From the NCBI GenBank assembly GCA_964452735.1, contig CAYVNA010000001.1, forward strand, positions 1 to 64,000: a stretch of 64,000 nucleotides of DNA, written 5' to 3'. This document shows, piece after piece, positions 24,680 through 32,867 of this stretch (the stretch's first letter is position 1; every line of letters begins with the position of its first letter). The notes beneath the pieces are model-generated. The model did not search any database. It saw only the letters and a list, made by a program, of their open reading frames with translations, and was not told the DNA's origin. Origin of the DNA: UBA2177 sp964452735. Its GTDB lineage: Bacteria; Patescibacteriota; Dojkabacteria; SC72. The translations under genes and the position numbers were made by a program.

Positions 24680-26425
24680 CTATTCTAATATAGCTTTAAT
24701 TCTTTTAATGCCAGCACCTACGTTTTCTTGTTGAATGATTTTAAATTTCCCAAGTTCTTTTGTGTTTGTGACATGTGGACCATTGCATATCTCTACGGAG
24801 TATGGATTCTCCTTTTCTCCAATGTAATATACTTTGACAATATCTCCATATTTTTCAATGAATGCTGCATAGGGTACTAATTTGAGAGCTTCTTCTTTAG
24901 GAAGTTCTTCATATGTTACTGGTAGTGCTTTTTCTATTTGCTCATTTACTAGGTCTTCAACTTTTTTAATTTGTTCTGGAGTTAGCTTATTTTCACTTGG
25001 GAAATCAAATCTAAGTCTTTCGGGTGTAATGTTGCTCCCTTTTTGGTATACGTGATCTCCAATTATCTCTCTTAATGCTTTAAGGAGTAGGTGTGTCGTA
25101 GTGTGATATTTTGTAGACATATCAGAGGTATCTGCTAATCCTCCTTTAAACATCCCTGCAGAGGATGTTCTAGAGAGTTCTTGGTGTTGTTTTTGTGCTT
25201 CTTGAAATCCGTTTAAGAGTTCTTCTTCATTGAATTGTATCCCTCTATTTTGTAGTTCTTCTATGGTTAGTTCAATAGGAAAACCATATGTTTCGTAAAG
25301 CTTAAATGTTTTTTGGGGAAGATCTTTTTCATCTTTGATAATTTTCTCTAATTCCTTTAAACCATTCTCTAGTGTTTTGCTGAACTTCTTTTCTTCTTCC
25401 TTAAGGATATTAAGAATTCTTTCCTTGTCTGTTTCTAGCTTTTTCCATATTGGTGAGAATTGTTGTATAGCTATTTCCCCAACCTCTCTAGTAAACAAAC
25501 CATCTATTCCTAATTTCCTCCCATGCCTAATTGCTCTCCTAATTATTCTTCTTAATATATATCCCTGCTGATTTCTACTAGGCTCTACACCATCCATGAT
25601 TATCCATGTAGCAGCTTTAATGTGGTCTGTTACAATTCTTTGTGATATTAAGACATCATTTTTACTTAACGATTTGACAAAATCGAATATGGGTTTGCAG
25701 ATATCTGATTCATAGAAATTATCAATACCTTGGCTTACACAGGTAATCCTTTCTAAGCCTCCTCCAAAATCAACATTGTGTCTACCTAAATCTTTGTATT
25801 CATTTCCAATCTTAAGATATTCCATGAAAACATTATTTCCAATCTCTACTAATTCACCATTAATTCCATAGAATATTTCTGAATCAGGTCCACATGGGCC
25901 TCCTGTTGCTAATTCCCACCAGTTATCATCTTTTCCTTTCTCTAATATCTTCTCTCCTACTTTTGCATCTATACCGTATTCTTTAAAAATGTTTTTCCAT
26001 ATCTCTATGGATTCTGTATCCTTCGGAGAAGTTTCATCTCCCATGAATACAGTTGCATATATTTTGTTAATATCAAAACCTAACTCTTCTATGAAGAACT
26101 TTATTGTGAGGGTAATGGCTTCTTTCTTGAAATAGTCATTTAGAGACCAGTTACCTAGCATCTCAAAAGCAGTATAGTGATATGCATCTCCAACTTCATC
26201 TATATCTCCGGTTCTAATACACCTCTGAGAGTTAACTAATCTATTTCCTAATGGATGTTTCTCCCCTTTTAGAAAGGGTACTAGAGGAAACATCCCTGCA
26301 TTAACAAAGAGTACTGAGGGATCATTCTCGGGGACTAATGATGCACTTGGTATCTCGGCATGTCCGTTTTTCTTAAAGAATTCTATATATCTATCTCTTA
26401 TTTCTTTATATGTGAGATTTTTCAT
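24680..26425 (-). CDS. alaS: Alanyl-tRNA synthetase, C-terminally short form
   Basis: A 581-residue class II synthetase charging tRNA-Ala. Class II motifs are clear: FLKGEKHPLGNRLVNSQRCIR (motif 2 region) and NVDFGGGLERITC (motif 3), with EPSRNQQGYILRRIIRRAIRHG in the tRNA-recognition part. The editing domain retains both zinc-ligand motifs, HTTTH and CNGPH. The protein ends right after the editing domain (GAGIKRIKAILE), so the ~290-residue C-Ala/DHHA1 region of typical bacterial AlaRS is missing. Similarly short AlaRS enzymes occur in reduced genomes. An extended -10 lies 6 bases before the ATG. It heads the run alaS-ruvX-mltG-LCP-holA. Confidence 0.95.
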   Translation of the reverse strand: MKNLTYKEIRDRYIEFFKKNGHAEIPSASLVPENDPSVLFVNAGMFPLVPFLKGEKHPLGNRLVNSQRCIRTGDIDEVGDAYHYTAFEMLGNWSLNDYFKKEAITLTIKFFIEELGFDINKIYATVFMGDETSPKDTESIEIWKNIFKEYGIDAKVGEKILEKGKDDNWWELATGGPCGPDSEIFYGINGELVEIGNNVFMEYLKIGNEYKDLGRHNVDFGGGLERITCVSQGIDNFYESDICKPIFDFVKSLSKNDVLISQRIVTDHIKAATWIIMDGVEPSRNQQGYILRRIIRRAIRHGRKLGIDGLFTREVGEIAIQQFSPIWKKLETDKERILNILKEEEKKFSKTLENGLKELEKIIKDEKDLPQKTFKLYETYGFPIELTIEELQNRGIQFNEEELLNGFQEAQKQHQELSRTSSAGMFKGGLADTSDMSTKYHTTTHLLLKALREIIGDHVYQKGSNITPERLRFDFPSENKLTPEQIKKVEDLVNEQIEKALPVTYEELPKEEALKLVPYAAFIEKYGDIVKVYYIGEKENPYSVEICNGPHVTNTKELGKFKIIQQENVGAGIKRIKAILE

Positions 26426-26431
26426 AGAAAG

Positions 26432-26440
26432 ATTATATCA
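26432..26440 (-). promoter_or_regulatory. Extended consensus -10 of alaS
   Basis: Reverse-strand TGATATAAT; the hexamer ends exactly 6 bases (CTTTCT) before the alaS ATG at 26425. It is one of the clearest leaderless promoters in the window. Confidence 0.55.
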
Positions 26441-26443
26441 ACT

Positions 26444-28423
26444 TCATTCCTGTTTAACTACTGGTGGAGTTGTTTCTTGATCTCCGGTTATTTGTTGATA
26501 TATATTTTGTAGCTCTTCTTGGGAAGGGATATCCGGTTCTGGTATTACGTGTTGTGGAACAGGAGGTTCTACAATCTCCGGAATTGTTTCTTGAGGGAGA
26601 ATCTCTGGAGTAGGGGTCTCTTCTATCTGTTGAGGCTTAGGAGCTGAATACGTATCCTCCCAGACATCCTTTTCTTCTTTGGGTTTCTCAGGGAGATCTG
26701 TGACCTTCTTTCTCTCAAATGACTCATTAGTATCTACTTCTACATATTTTGTATTATCAGTTGGTACCGATGGTGGAAGTCGGTCATTCTTCTCTCCATA
26801 GTACTCTTTATCCTTCCCATCATTTTTCCATATGGAGAAAATGATGAATGGGGCAATGATTGCCAATATTATTGTTACTATACCAACGACAATGATTATC
26901 AACATACTCTTGGATATTTCATATCCAAATATTGTGTATGTTTCTTTTGAAGCTTCTTCATCTTCTAGTATTGTGAATGTCCAAGACTTTATTCCTTTAA
27001 GATCTCTAGTGTCGGAGAAACTTATTTCAGCTTTGTGTAGTCCGTAGTCTAGATCTTCGTCAGGTTGATAGATTACGTTATATTCACTTGGAGATATTTT
27101 ATTAAGCTTTATTTTCTCTGTAATGTCTTTATTGTCTATCTTAAAGACTATGGATTTCTGATCAATTTCTACATCTTCACTTGCAACTATGGTTGCTCTT
27201 AAAGTTACTCTACGGTTATATATATCATCAGAGCTAGAAGGGGACATGTTTATCACCTGAGGATTTTTAAGAATTACTTTATCATCTGGTTCTTCTTTCT
27301 CCTCCTGATTTGTTGTTCCACTTATGACAATTTCAGGAGATACAGCTAAACCTATCCCTGCAGGGATTTGATTATCAACAGCTCTGGCAACGATCTTGTA
27401 TGTCCCTGGAAGTATATCTTCAGTGTTAACATTGTACGAAGATATGTTGTATGCGATGTCCTTGTTTATTTCCTTCCAGTCTGATTCATTTGCGGGGTTA
27501 TTCGTAATGTATAGCTCATATCTTGATATATGGTTTAAATCGGATGCCTCCCAAGCTGTTCTGAAGATTGCTCCTCTGTCGATTCTGAGACTCTCCACGG
27601 GATCCAGTATCTTTATTACAGGAATATCATTTTCTTTAGGGCTTACATTTATTATCCAAGATTGAGAACTTACATGAGTACTATATCCATCGTGTATTAA
27701 GACATTTGCTAAGTAGCTAGCTGCTTTATCTGGTGTTCCTCGGAATTTTATGGAGAAACTACCATTAGAACCATCTTCTATGACTATCGATTTGAGCCAG
27801 TCAGCACGAGGAGTGAAGGAGTAGTCAAAATTAATCCTGTCCCCATCTATATCTTTTGCTTCAACGGTATACTCATACTGCTGTCCTATTTTAAGATTTA
27901 ATGAGGGTGTAGAAGAGGAAGGCTTAGATGTAAATTCTGGAGCTGAGTTGCTAGTAATCACCTTTAAGCCTTTTATGTCATACGGGCTACTTATTTCACA
28001 AGGGATACTTTTCCCTTGCCCTGAAGTTACAACACCTTGAAGATTCACAACACCTGAGGTTTTAGGGGTGAAAAGAAAACTGGTTGCAATCTCTATTGAT
28101 GCATTATCAAACATCTCTTCATAGACTATTTCTCCACCTGCATCCTGTATCTTTATGGAAGAGATACTGTCATCTTTTAATTTGGAGTCCAATTGTACCG
28201 TGACTGTTTTCCCAAGTTCCAATGTATATGGATTAACATTGGGTAATGATATAAGACACTGGTGCTCATCACTAAGCTCTAAGTCATCAAAAGCTTTATT
28301 CCTAATATCAAAATTCTCTTGTGCTAAACCAAATATTAACAATGGAATAGAAAGAAGTATTAAGAACGTTAGAAATATAACTGATCTCTGGGCATATTTT
28401 TTCTGGGCAATTCTGTTGGGCAT
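26444..28423 (-). CDS. Ig/cadherin-like surface protein with cytoplasmic Pro-rich tail
   Basis: A 659-residue protein. An N-terminal hydrophobic segment (about 14-33) leads into an ectodomain of ~460 residues. This includes a putative-Ig domain (QQYEYTVEAKDIDGDRINFDYSF, GTPDKAASYLANVLIHDG) and an FN3/Ig region (FRTAWEASDLNHISRYELYI). A membrane helix at about 505-530 is followed by a cytoplasmic tail of ~130 residues rich in Pro/Glu. This layout parallels the protein at 6347-7606. It lies 13 bases downstream of the solute-binding gene and upstream of alaS. Role unknown; envelope scaffolding or adhesion is inferred. Confidence 0.78.
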   Translation of the reverse strand: MPNRIAQKKYAQRSVIFLTFLILLSIPLLIFGLAQENFDIRNKAFDDLELSDEHQCLISLPNVNPYTLELGKTVTVQLDSKLKDDSISSIKIQDAGGEIVYEEMFDNASIEIATSFLFTPKTSGVVNLQGVVTSGQGKSIPCEISSPYDIKGLKVITSNSAPEFTSKPSSSTPSLNLKIGQQYEYTVEAKDIDGDRINFDYSFTPRADWLKSIVIEDGSNGSFSIKFRGTPDKAASYLANVLIHDGYSTHVSSQSWIINVSPKENDIPVIKILDPVESLRIDRGAIFRTAWEASDLNHISRYELYITNNPANESDWKEINKDIAYNISSYNVNTEDILPGTYKIVARAVDNQIPAGIGLAVSPEIVISGTTNQEEKEEPDDKVILKNPQVINMSPSSSDDIYNRRVTLRATIVASEDVEIDQKSIVFKIDNKDITEKIKLNKISPSEYNVIYQPDEDLDYGLHKAEISFSDTRDLKGIKSWTFTILEDEEASKETYTIFGYEISKSMLIIIVVGIVTIILAIIAPFIIFSIWKNDGKDKEYYGEKNDRLPPSVPTDNTKYVEVDTNESFERKKVTDLPEKPKEEKDVWEDTYSAPKPQQIEETPTPEILPQETIPEIVEPPVPQHVIPEPDIPSQEELQNIYQQITGDQETTPPVVKQE

Positions 28424-28436
28424 GTATTTAGATTAT

Positions 28437-29762
28437 TTATTTATTAGTTTCTTCTATTTTAGCATTAATTACTGTTTCTGTGTTCTTCAAAACATTTGGA
28501 ATTTCTTTCCCATTTTCTATTATCTCCGTAATAGCTTCATCTATGGCTGAATTTATAGTATATTCATCTCCTTTCTGCCAAGATTGCATGTATGGAGCCA
28601 TCTCGGCAATTGCGGAAACATATTTTTTATTCATTAATTCACTATTTAGCTCTATTAAAGAATAGGGTTCTCCAAAGGCTCTAATTTTTGAAGAATTGGA
28701 ATAGAGTTTCATCTGTTGTTCCTTCTCAGAAAGGAACCTTACAAATTTCCAAGCCATTTCTTTGTTTGCAGAAGTATTGCTTACAGCATCTCCCCAGTAT
28801 GATGAAAGATATATCTTCTCGGTATTAGCTTTGAGCTGTGGAAGAGGAGCAGTATCAAATTCGATAGTGGGTGCTGCTTCTATGATGTCAAAAGCTCTCC
28901 AGCTTGGGGCAATCATCATGGCAAGATCTCCTGCGAAGAACATTTCCAAATCAGTTCTTAGTGTAGAAGACCATACTGCAGTATCTCCTTTTGCGAAGTT
29001 TGTATATGTTTCAAATACTCTTTGTGCTTTAGTTGTATTTAGTGTTATCTTCGTTTTTGTCTGGTCCATTACATTAACACCCTCTTGTATTAGGAAAAAG
29101 GAAAGTATCTCTGCTGAGTGTTTTATATTTCTTGATGTCCCTATTGCTAGTCCAGATTGAGTAATCTTTCCAGAGGAATCCTTTTTTGTTAATTTCTGTG
29201 CAAGCTCAAAGAAGGAGTCCCAATCTTCTGGTGGCTTTTGTACTCCAGCTTCTTGGAGTAGGGGCTTGTTATAGAAAACCATTAGGCCATCTATTTCCCA
29301 AGGAATAGCATATATATTGTTATCTTTTGCTGTGAAATCTTCTATAGCTGTTGGGTAGAAAATTTCTCGGTATTCACTAGCTGTCATCACAGTTGTTGGA
29401 AGCGGTGAAAGATATGAGTAGTACTTAGGTACCCAAGTATTATGAATTCTAAATATATCAGGAGCGGGCTCCTCCGAAGTTGTAGCCTGTTGTAGTCTGG
29501 TAAATAATCTAGATTCGTAGTTTGTGAAAGTCTGTTGTGAATATAATATCTTTACATTAGGATTAAGATCCTCAAACTCATCGATTAAGGGTTGCATTAC
29601 ACTAGAAGGTTCCCATAGCCCCCAGTAGGTTAATTCTATGTTCTCCTTCTCTGAATCCCCTAATTTGTCTTTATTTAATAGCAGAAATATTCCTGTACCA
29701 AGCATCAAGACTACTAAAACTATCCCTCCTATGATTAGAAATTTTCTCTTTTTTTCTTCCAC
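28437..29762 (-). CDS. ABC transporter solute-binding protein, sugar type
   Basis: A 441-residue family 1 extracellular solute-binding protein. A GTG start is required, as the ATG just upstream is followed at once by a stop. A membrane helix (about 7-28) anchors it, with no lipobox Cys. The mature part begins IELTYWGLWEPSSVMQPLIDEFE and has the typical NNIYAIPWEIDGLMVFYNKPLLQEAG segment and PEDWDSFFELAQKLT. Such proteins bind oligosaccharides or polyols outside the cell. No permease or ATPase partner is adjacent, so its transporter must be encoded elsewhere. It lies in a reverse-strand run between sortase (17-base gap) and the Ig-like protein. Confidence 0.9.
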   Translation of the reverse strand: MEEKKRKFLIIGGIVLVVLMLGTGIFLLLNKDKLGDSEKENIELTYWGLWEPSSVMQPLIDEFEDLNPNVKILYSQQTFTNYESRLFTRLQQATTSEEPAPDIFRIHNTWVPKYYSYLSPLPTTVMTASEYREIFYPTAIEDFTAKDNNIYAIPWEIDGLMVFYNKPLLQEAGVQKPPEDWDSFFELAQKLTKKDSSGKITQSGLAIGTSRNIKHSAEILSFFLIQEGVNVMDQTKTKITLNTTKAQRVFETYTNFAKGDTAVWSSTLRTDLEMFFAGDLAMMIAPSWRAFDIIEAAPTIEFDTAPLPQLKANTEKIYLSSYWGDAVSNTSANKEMAWKFVRFLSEKEQQMKLYSNSSKIRAFGEPYSLIELNSELMNKKYVSAIAEMAPYMQSWQKGDEYTINSAIDEAITEIIENGKEIPNVLKNTETVINAKIEETNK

Positions 29763-29779
29763 GTATTTACATTCTTAAT

Positions 29780-30577
29780 TTATATCTTTCTTTCCCCAAC
29801 AACTATCAGTCTTTTAGTACCTATTCCTAATGGCCAACATGTCATTAATGTCAATGTCTCTTTATTGTTAGAAGGTTCTAGTATTGAGAAGTCGTCAGGA
29901 TCTACAATCTTCTTATTTCTAACAACATATTCTATTACTTTATCGTCCCTATTTACAACTACTTTTTGACCAATATCAATATCATTTAATCTGGAAAAGA
30001 TAGTTTCTGGAAGATCTTTGTGTCTGCTGAAAAATGATTCTACTGCACTATGTCCATATACAAAAGAGTTCCCGCCATCTCCAGGAAGGGGAGTCCCTTT
30101 GAAATGAGCAACCCCATATTTAAGGTACTTGTTATATACTGATTCACTAGAACTCTCTACATTTGGAGATATTCTAACATCCTTTATCCCAACACTCTCT
30201 ATCGTTAACTTCATCTCCTTGTCGTACTCTGTATCGATATTGACCCTTTTCTGAGTATTAGTTTCAGGATCATATGAGAATATCCCCTTTATATCTAAAT
30301 TCCCCAATTGCTCTGTGAGATTTGCAAAATAACTCTTCCCTGGATCGTAATATGCAAACTCTTCCTCTATATACTTTTTGTATGACTCTGGTACAGGTTC
30401 AACCTTTACCTCCACTCTCCTTTGTTCAATCACTCCTTGTACATATGAAATTGCTAAAGGAATTAATTGGCTTCCAACAATGACAATTCCGGAGATAGAG
30501 AGTATGACGGATATCCATATCCTAAGGTTTCTAGCTTTCTTCTTGCTTTGTGCTTGAATATTCCAAGAGTTATTCAT
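29780..30577 (-). CDS. Sortase (class D/E-like)
   Basis: A 265-residue membrane-anchored cysteine transpeptidase that would link surface proteins to the wall. An N-terminal helix spans about residues 18-43. The catalytic His is in VYGHSA (H176), Cys in LMTCWP (C247) and Arg in TKRLIV (R256); the sequence TCWPLGIGTKRL is typical of class D/E enzymes. A candidate substrate in the window is the protein ending at 44569, which has IPKTG before a C-terminal helix. The gene is divergent from dnaJ and leads the run sortase, solute-binding protein, Ig-like protein. Confidence 0.92.
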   Translation of the reverse strand: MNNSWNIQAQSKKKARNLRIWISVILSISGIVIVGSQLIPLAISYVQGVIEQRRVEVKVEPVPESYKKYIEEEFAYYDPGKSYFANLTEQLGNLDIKGIFSYDPETNTQKRVNIDTEYDKEMKLTIESVGIKDVRISPNVESSSESVYNKYLKYGVAHFKGTPLPGDGGNSFVYGHSAVESFFSRHKDLPETIFSRLNDIDIGQKVVVNRDDKVIEYVVRNKKIVDPDDFSILEPSNNKETLTLMTCWPLGIGTKRLIVVGERKI

Positions 30578-30640
30578 GTATTATAGATATTATCAATTAA
30601 ACCAATTTGATAAAAGAGGATAGCAAATATCCTTTTTGTT

Positions 30641-30649
30641 TGCTAAAAT
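30641..30649 (+). promoter_or_regulatory. Extended -10 of dnaJ
   Basis: TG-C-TAAAAT, hexamer at 30644-30649, 9 bases before the dnaJ ATG. No recognisable -35 box and no CIRCE element is seen in the 81-base divergent region. Confidence 0.4.
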
Positions 30650-30658
30650 CTTTAAGCT

Positions 30659-31741
30659 ATGGAAAAAAGAGACTATTACGAAATATTAGGTGTGAAAAAG
30701 GATGCTTCTAAGGATCAACTAAAAAAGGCATATAGGAGGTTGGTTAAGAAGTACCATCCTGATGTTAACAAAGAGCCTGATGCTGAAGAGAAATTCAAAG
30801 AGGTTCAGGAAGCATATGAGGTTTTGTCGGATGATGGAAAACGATCTGCGTATGATCAGTATGGGCATGCAGGAACAGCAGGTTTCAATCCTGGAGGATC
30901 ATCTAATGGTTTTGACTATCAAGGAACACCTTTTGATATGGGGGATATTTTCAATACTTTCTTTGGGGGAAGTGATTTTGGTTTTAACTTCTCCAATTCG
31001 GAGAGAAACAGAGAAGATATGGGCTCGGACATTAGGTATAAGGTGAGGGTTAGTTTCGATGAAGCTATGAAGGGTGGGGAGTATAAGATTAAGATAAAAA
31101 GGGAGGATAGGTGTGAGAAGTGCAATGGTAGTGGTAGTTCAGATGGCAAGGATAAAGAGTGTCCTGTTTGTCATGGTACAGGACAGCAAAGACAGGTTAG
31201 GAACACGATTCTAGGTCAAATGGCTGTCATGAGTACTTGTAGTAATTGTAGGGGTACGGGGAGGGTCGTGGAGAACCCATGTAGCTCTTGTAAGGGTACA
31301 GGTATTGAGATTAAGGAAGAGACAATAACTATAAAGATTCCTTCTGGGGCATATGATGGAATGGTTCTAAGGTTTAGAGGTGGTGGTAATGCTGGTAGGA
31401 ATGGAGGATCTTTGGGTGATTTGTATATTGAAATAGAGGTTGAGGCATCAAATATATTCGATAGGAGGGGTAACGATATCTATTCTCAAGAGTCTATCCC
31501 TGTTTACTTAGCGGTCTTAGGGGGAACCATCACAATCAAGACTATATTTGAAGAAGTAAATCTAAAAATTCCAAAGGGCACTCAGTCAGGAACAATATTC
31601 AAAATAAAAGGGAAAGGAGTTCCAGTTCTTTCTTCAAAAGGAGATAGGGGTGATCATTATGTGAGGGTCAATGTTGATATCCCAACAAAACTTAACAGAA
31701 AGGAAAAAGAACTCTGGGAGAGAATGGCTGATCAAGGTTAG
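30659..31741 (+). CDS. dnaJ: Chaperone DnaJ (Hsp40)
   Basis: A 360-residue type I J-protein that stimulates the DnaK ATPase. The J domain has YHPDVN with HPD. A Gly/Phe region follows (about 75-120), then four zinc-finger repeats: CEKCNGSG, CPVCHGTG, CSNCRGTG and CSSCKGTG. The C-terminal substrate-binding domains are normal. Length is close to the family. No dnaK or grpE lies beside it. A strong hairpin terminator follows between dnaJ and nusA. Confidence 0.97.
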   Translation: MEKRDYYEILGVKKDASKDQLKKAYRRLVKKYHPDVNKEPDAEEKFKEVQEAYEVLSDDGKRSAYDQYGHAGTAGFNPGGSSNGFDYQGTPFDMGDIFNTFFGGSDFGFNFSNSERNREDMGSDIRYKVRVSFDEAMKGGEYKIKIKREDRCEKCNGSGSSDGKDKECPVCHGTGQQRQVRNTILGQMAVMSTCSNCRGTGRVVENPCSSCKGTGIEIKEETITIKIPSGAYDGMVLRFRGGGNAGRNGGSLGDLYIEIEVEASNIFDRRGNDIYSQESIPVYLAVLGGTITIKTIFEEVNLKIPKGTQSGTIFKIKGKGVPVLSSKGDRGDHYVRVNVDIPTKLNRKEKELWERMADQG

Positions 31742-31746
31742 CGAGT

Positions 31747-31776
31747 TTGTTTTTCTATTTAGGTTTGTGCTATACT
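31747..31776 (+). promoter_or_regulatory. Promoter upstream of a terminator, nusA leader
   Basis: TTGTTT (31747-31752), an 18-base spacer and an extended -10 TG-C-TATACT (hexamer 31771-31776). Predicted transcripts start near 31783 and run straight into the terminator at 31804-31833. Confidence 0.4.
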
Positions 31777-31803
31777 CTTTATTGAAAGTTATACAAAGAG
31801 GAG

Positions 31804-31833
31804 GGTGAGGATAAATATTCTCACCTTTTTTTT
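31804..31833 (+). terminator. Intrinsic terminator between dnaJ and nusA
   Basis: A stem of nine pairs (31804-31812 with 31817-31825, one G-U) and a four-base loop AAAT, followed by eight T residues. It may end dnaJ transcripts or attenuate a leader RNA in front of nusA. Confidence 0.8.
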
Positions 31834-31867
31834 AGGTATACGGTTTAAATTAATCAGTTAAATAATA

Positions 31868-32846
31868 ATGGCAATGATATCAGAATTTGTTGCCGCTATT
31901 AATCAAATAGCAGCAGAAAGAGGTGTAGAAAAGGAAGAGATATTCCAAGCTCTTGAGTCTGCGATATTGGTAGCGTATAAAAAAGAAAAATTCATTGATT
32001 CTGAGAAGGAAGATGTTGGAAGTAATTTATCTATAGAACTAGATAGAGAAACTGGAGATTTCAAGCTCATAGCAACGAAAGAGGTAGTTAAGAAAGTTAA
32101 GGATAATGATATGGAGATATCTGTTTCTGAAGCAGAATTGATCTCTCCTAGTGTTGAGGTTGGAGATTCTGTTCAGATAGAGATGCCAGCAGAGGATTTC
32201 GGAAGGATTGCAGCACAAACAGCTAAACAGGTTATACTGCAGAAGATCAGAGAGTCCGAGAAGGATGCTGTTATTAGCGAATATAGCGATAAAGTAGGAG
32301 AAGTATTTACAGCTTTAATGCAGAGGATGCAGAAAGGACAAGTGATATTTGAGATAGGTAAAGCTACTGCTATTATGCCTACTGAGGAGCAGATCCCCAA
32401 TGAATTCTATAGATTAGGTGATAGGTATAAGGTACTTCTTAAAGATATTGAAGATTCTCAGATGGTAGTTTCCAGAGCTGATCCCAAGTTCCTCATTGAG
32501 TTATTTAAGCTAGAAGTTCCAGAGATAGAGTCTGGAGTTCTGGAGATAAAGTCAATTGCTAGGGAAGCTGGTTCTAGGAGTAAGATGNNNNNNNNNNNNA
32601 ATAGAGTGGGATGAAGAACCTGAGAAATTTGTTGCAAATGCTCTTAGTCCTGCAAAGATAGACAGCGTAAGTATAGAAGATGATACCGCTACTGTGACTG
32701 TTGCAGATGATCAACTATCTCTGGCAATAGGAAGAGATGGACAGAATGTTAGGTTAGCTTGGAAGTTAACTGGATTTAAAATAGATATTGTTGGTTCAGG
32801 TGAAAGTTCAAAGGAAGAAGAGGAAAGTGATGGAGAGGAAGGGTAA
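31868..32846 (+). CDS. nusA: Transcription factor NusA, interrupted by an assembly gap
   Basis: NusA binds RNA polymerase and modulates pausing, termination and antitermination. The N-terminal domain begins MAMISEFVAAINQIAAERGVEKEEIFQALESAI, and the S1 and KH1 start regions run to LEIKSIAREAGSRSKM. Twelve N follow, and the frame then shifts to IEWDEEPEKFVANALSPAKID. DDQLSLAIGRDGQNVRLAWKLTG (KH2) and an acidic tail complete it. Compared with other NusA proteins, roughly 35-40 residues of KH1, including the VDPVGACVG region, are missing at the gap, so the N run is a placeholder and not a true length. infB follows after 21 bases, as in many bacteria. Confidence 0.93.
32588..32599. other. Assembly gap (12 N) inside nusA
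   Basis: Undetermined bases. The reading frame changes across the gap, and the protein context indicates that about 110-120 bases of KH1 coding sequence are missing. Confidence 0.9.
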
Positions 32847-32867
32847 TATAATATTAGAAAATAGAAT

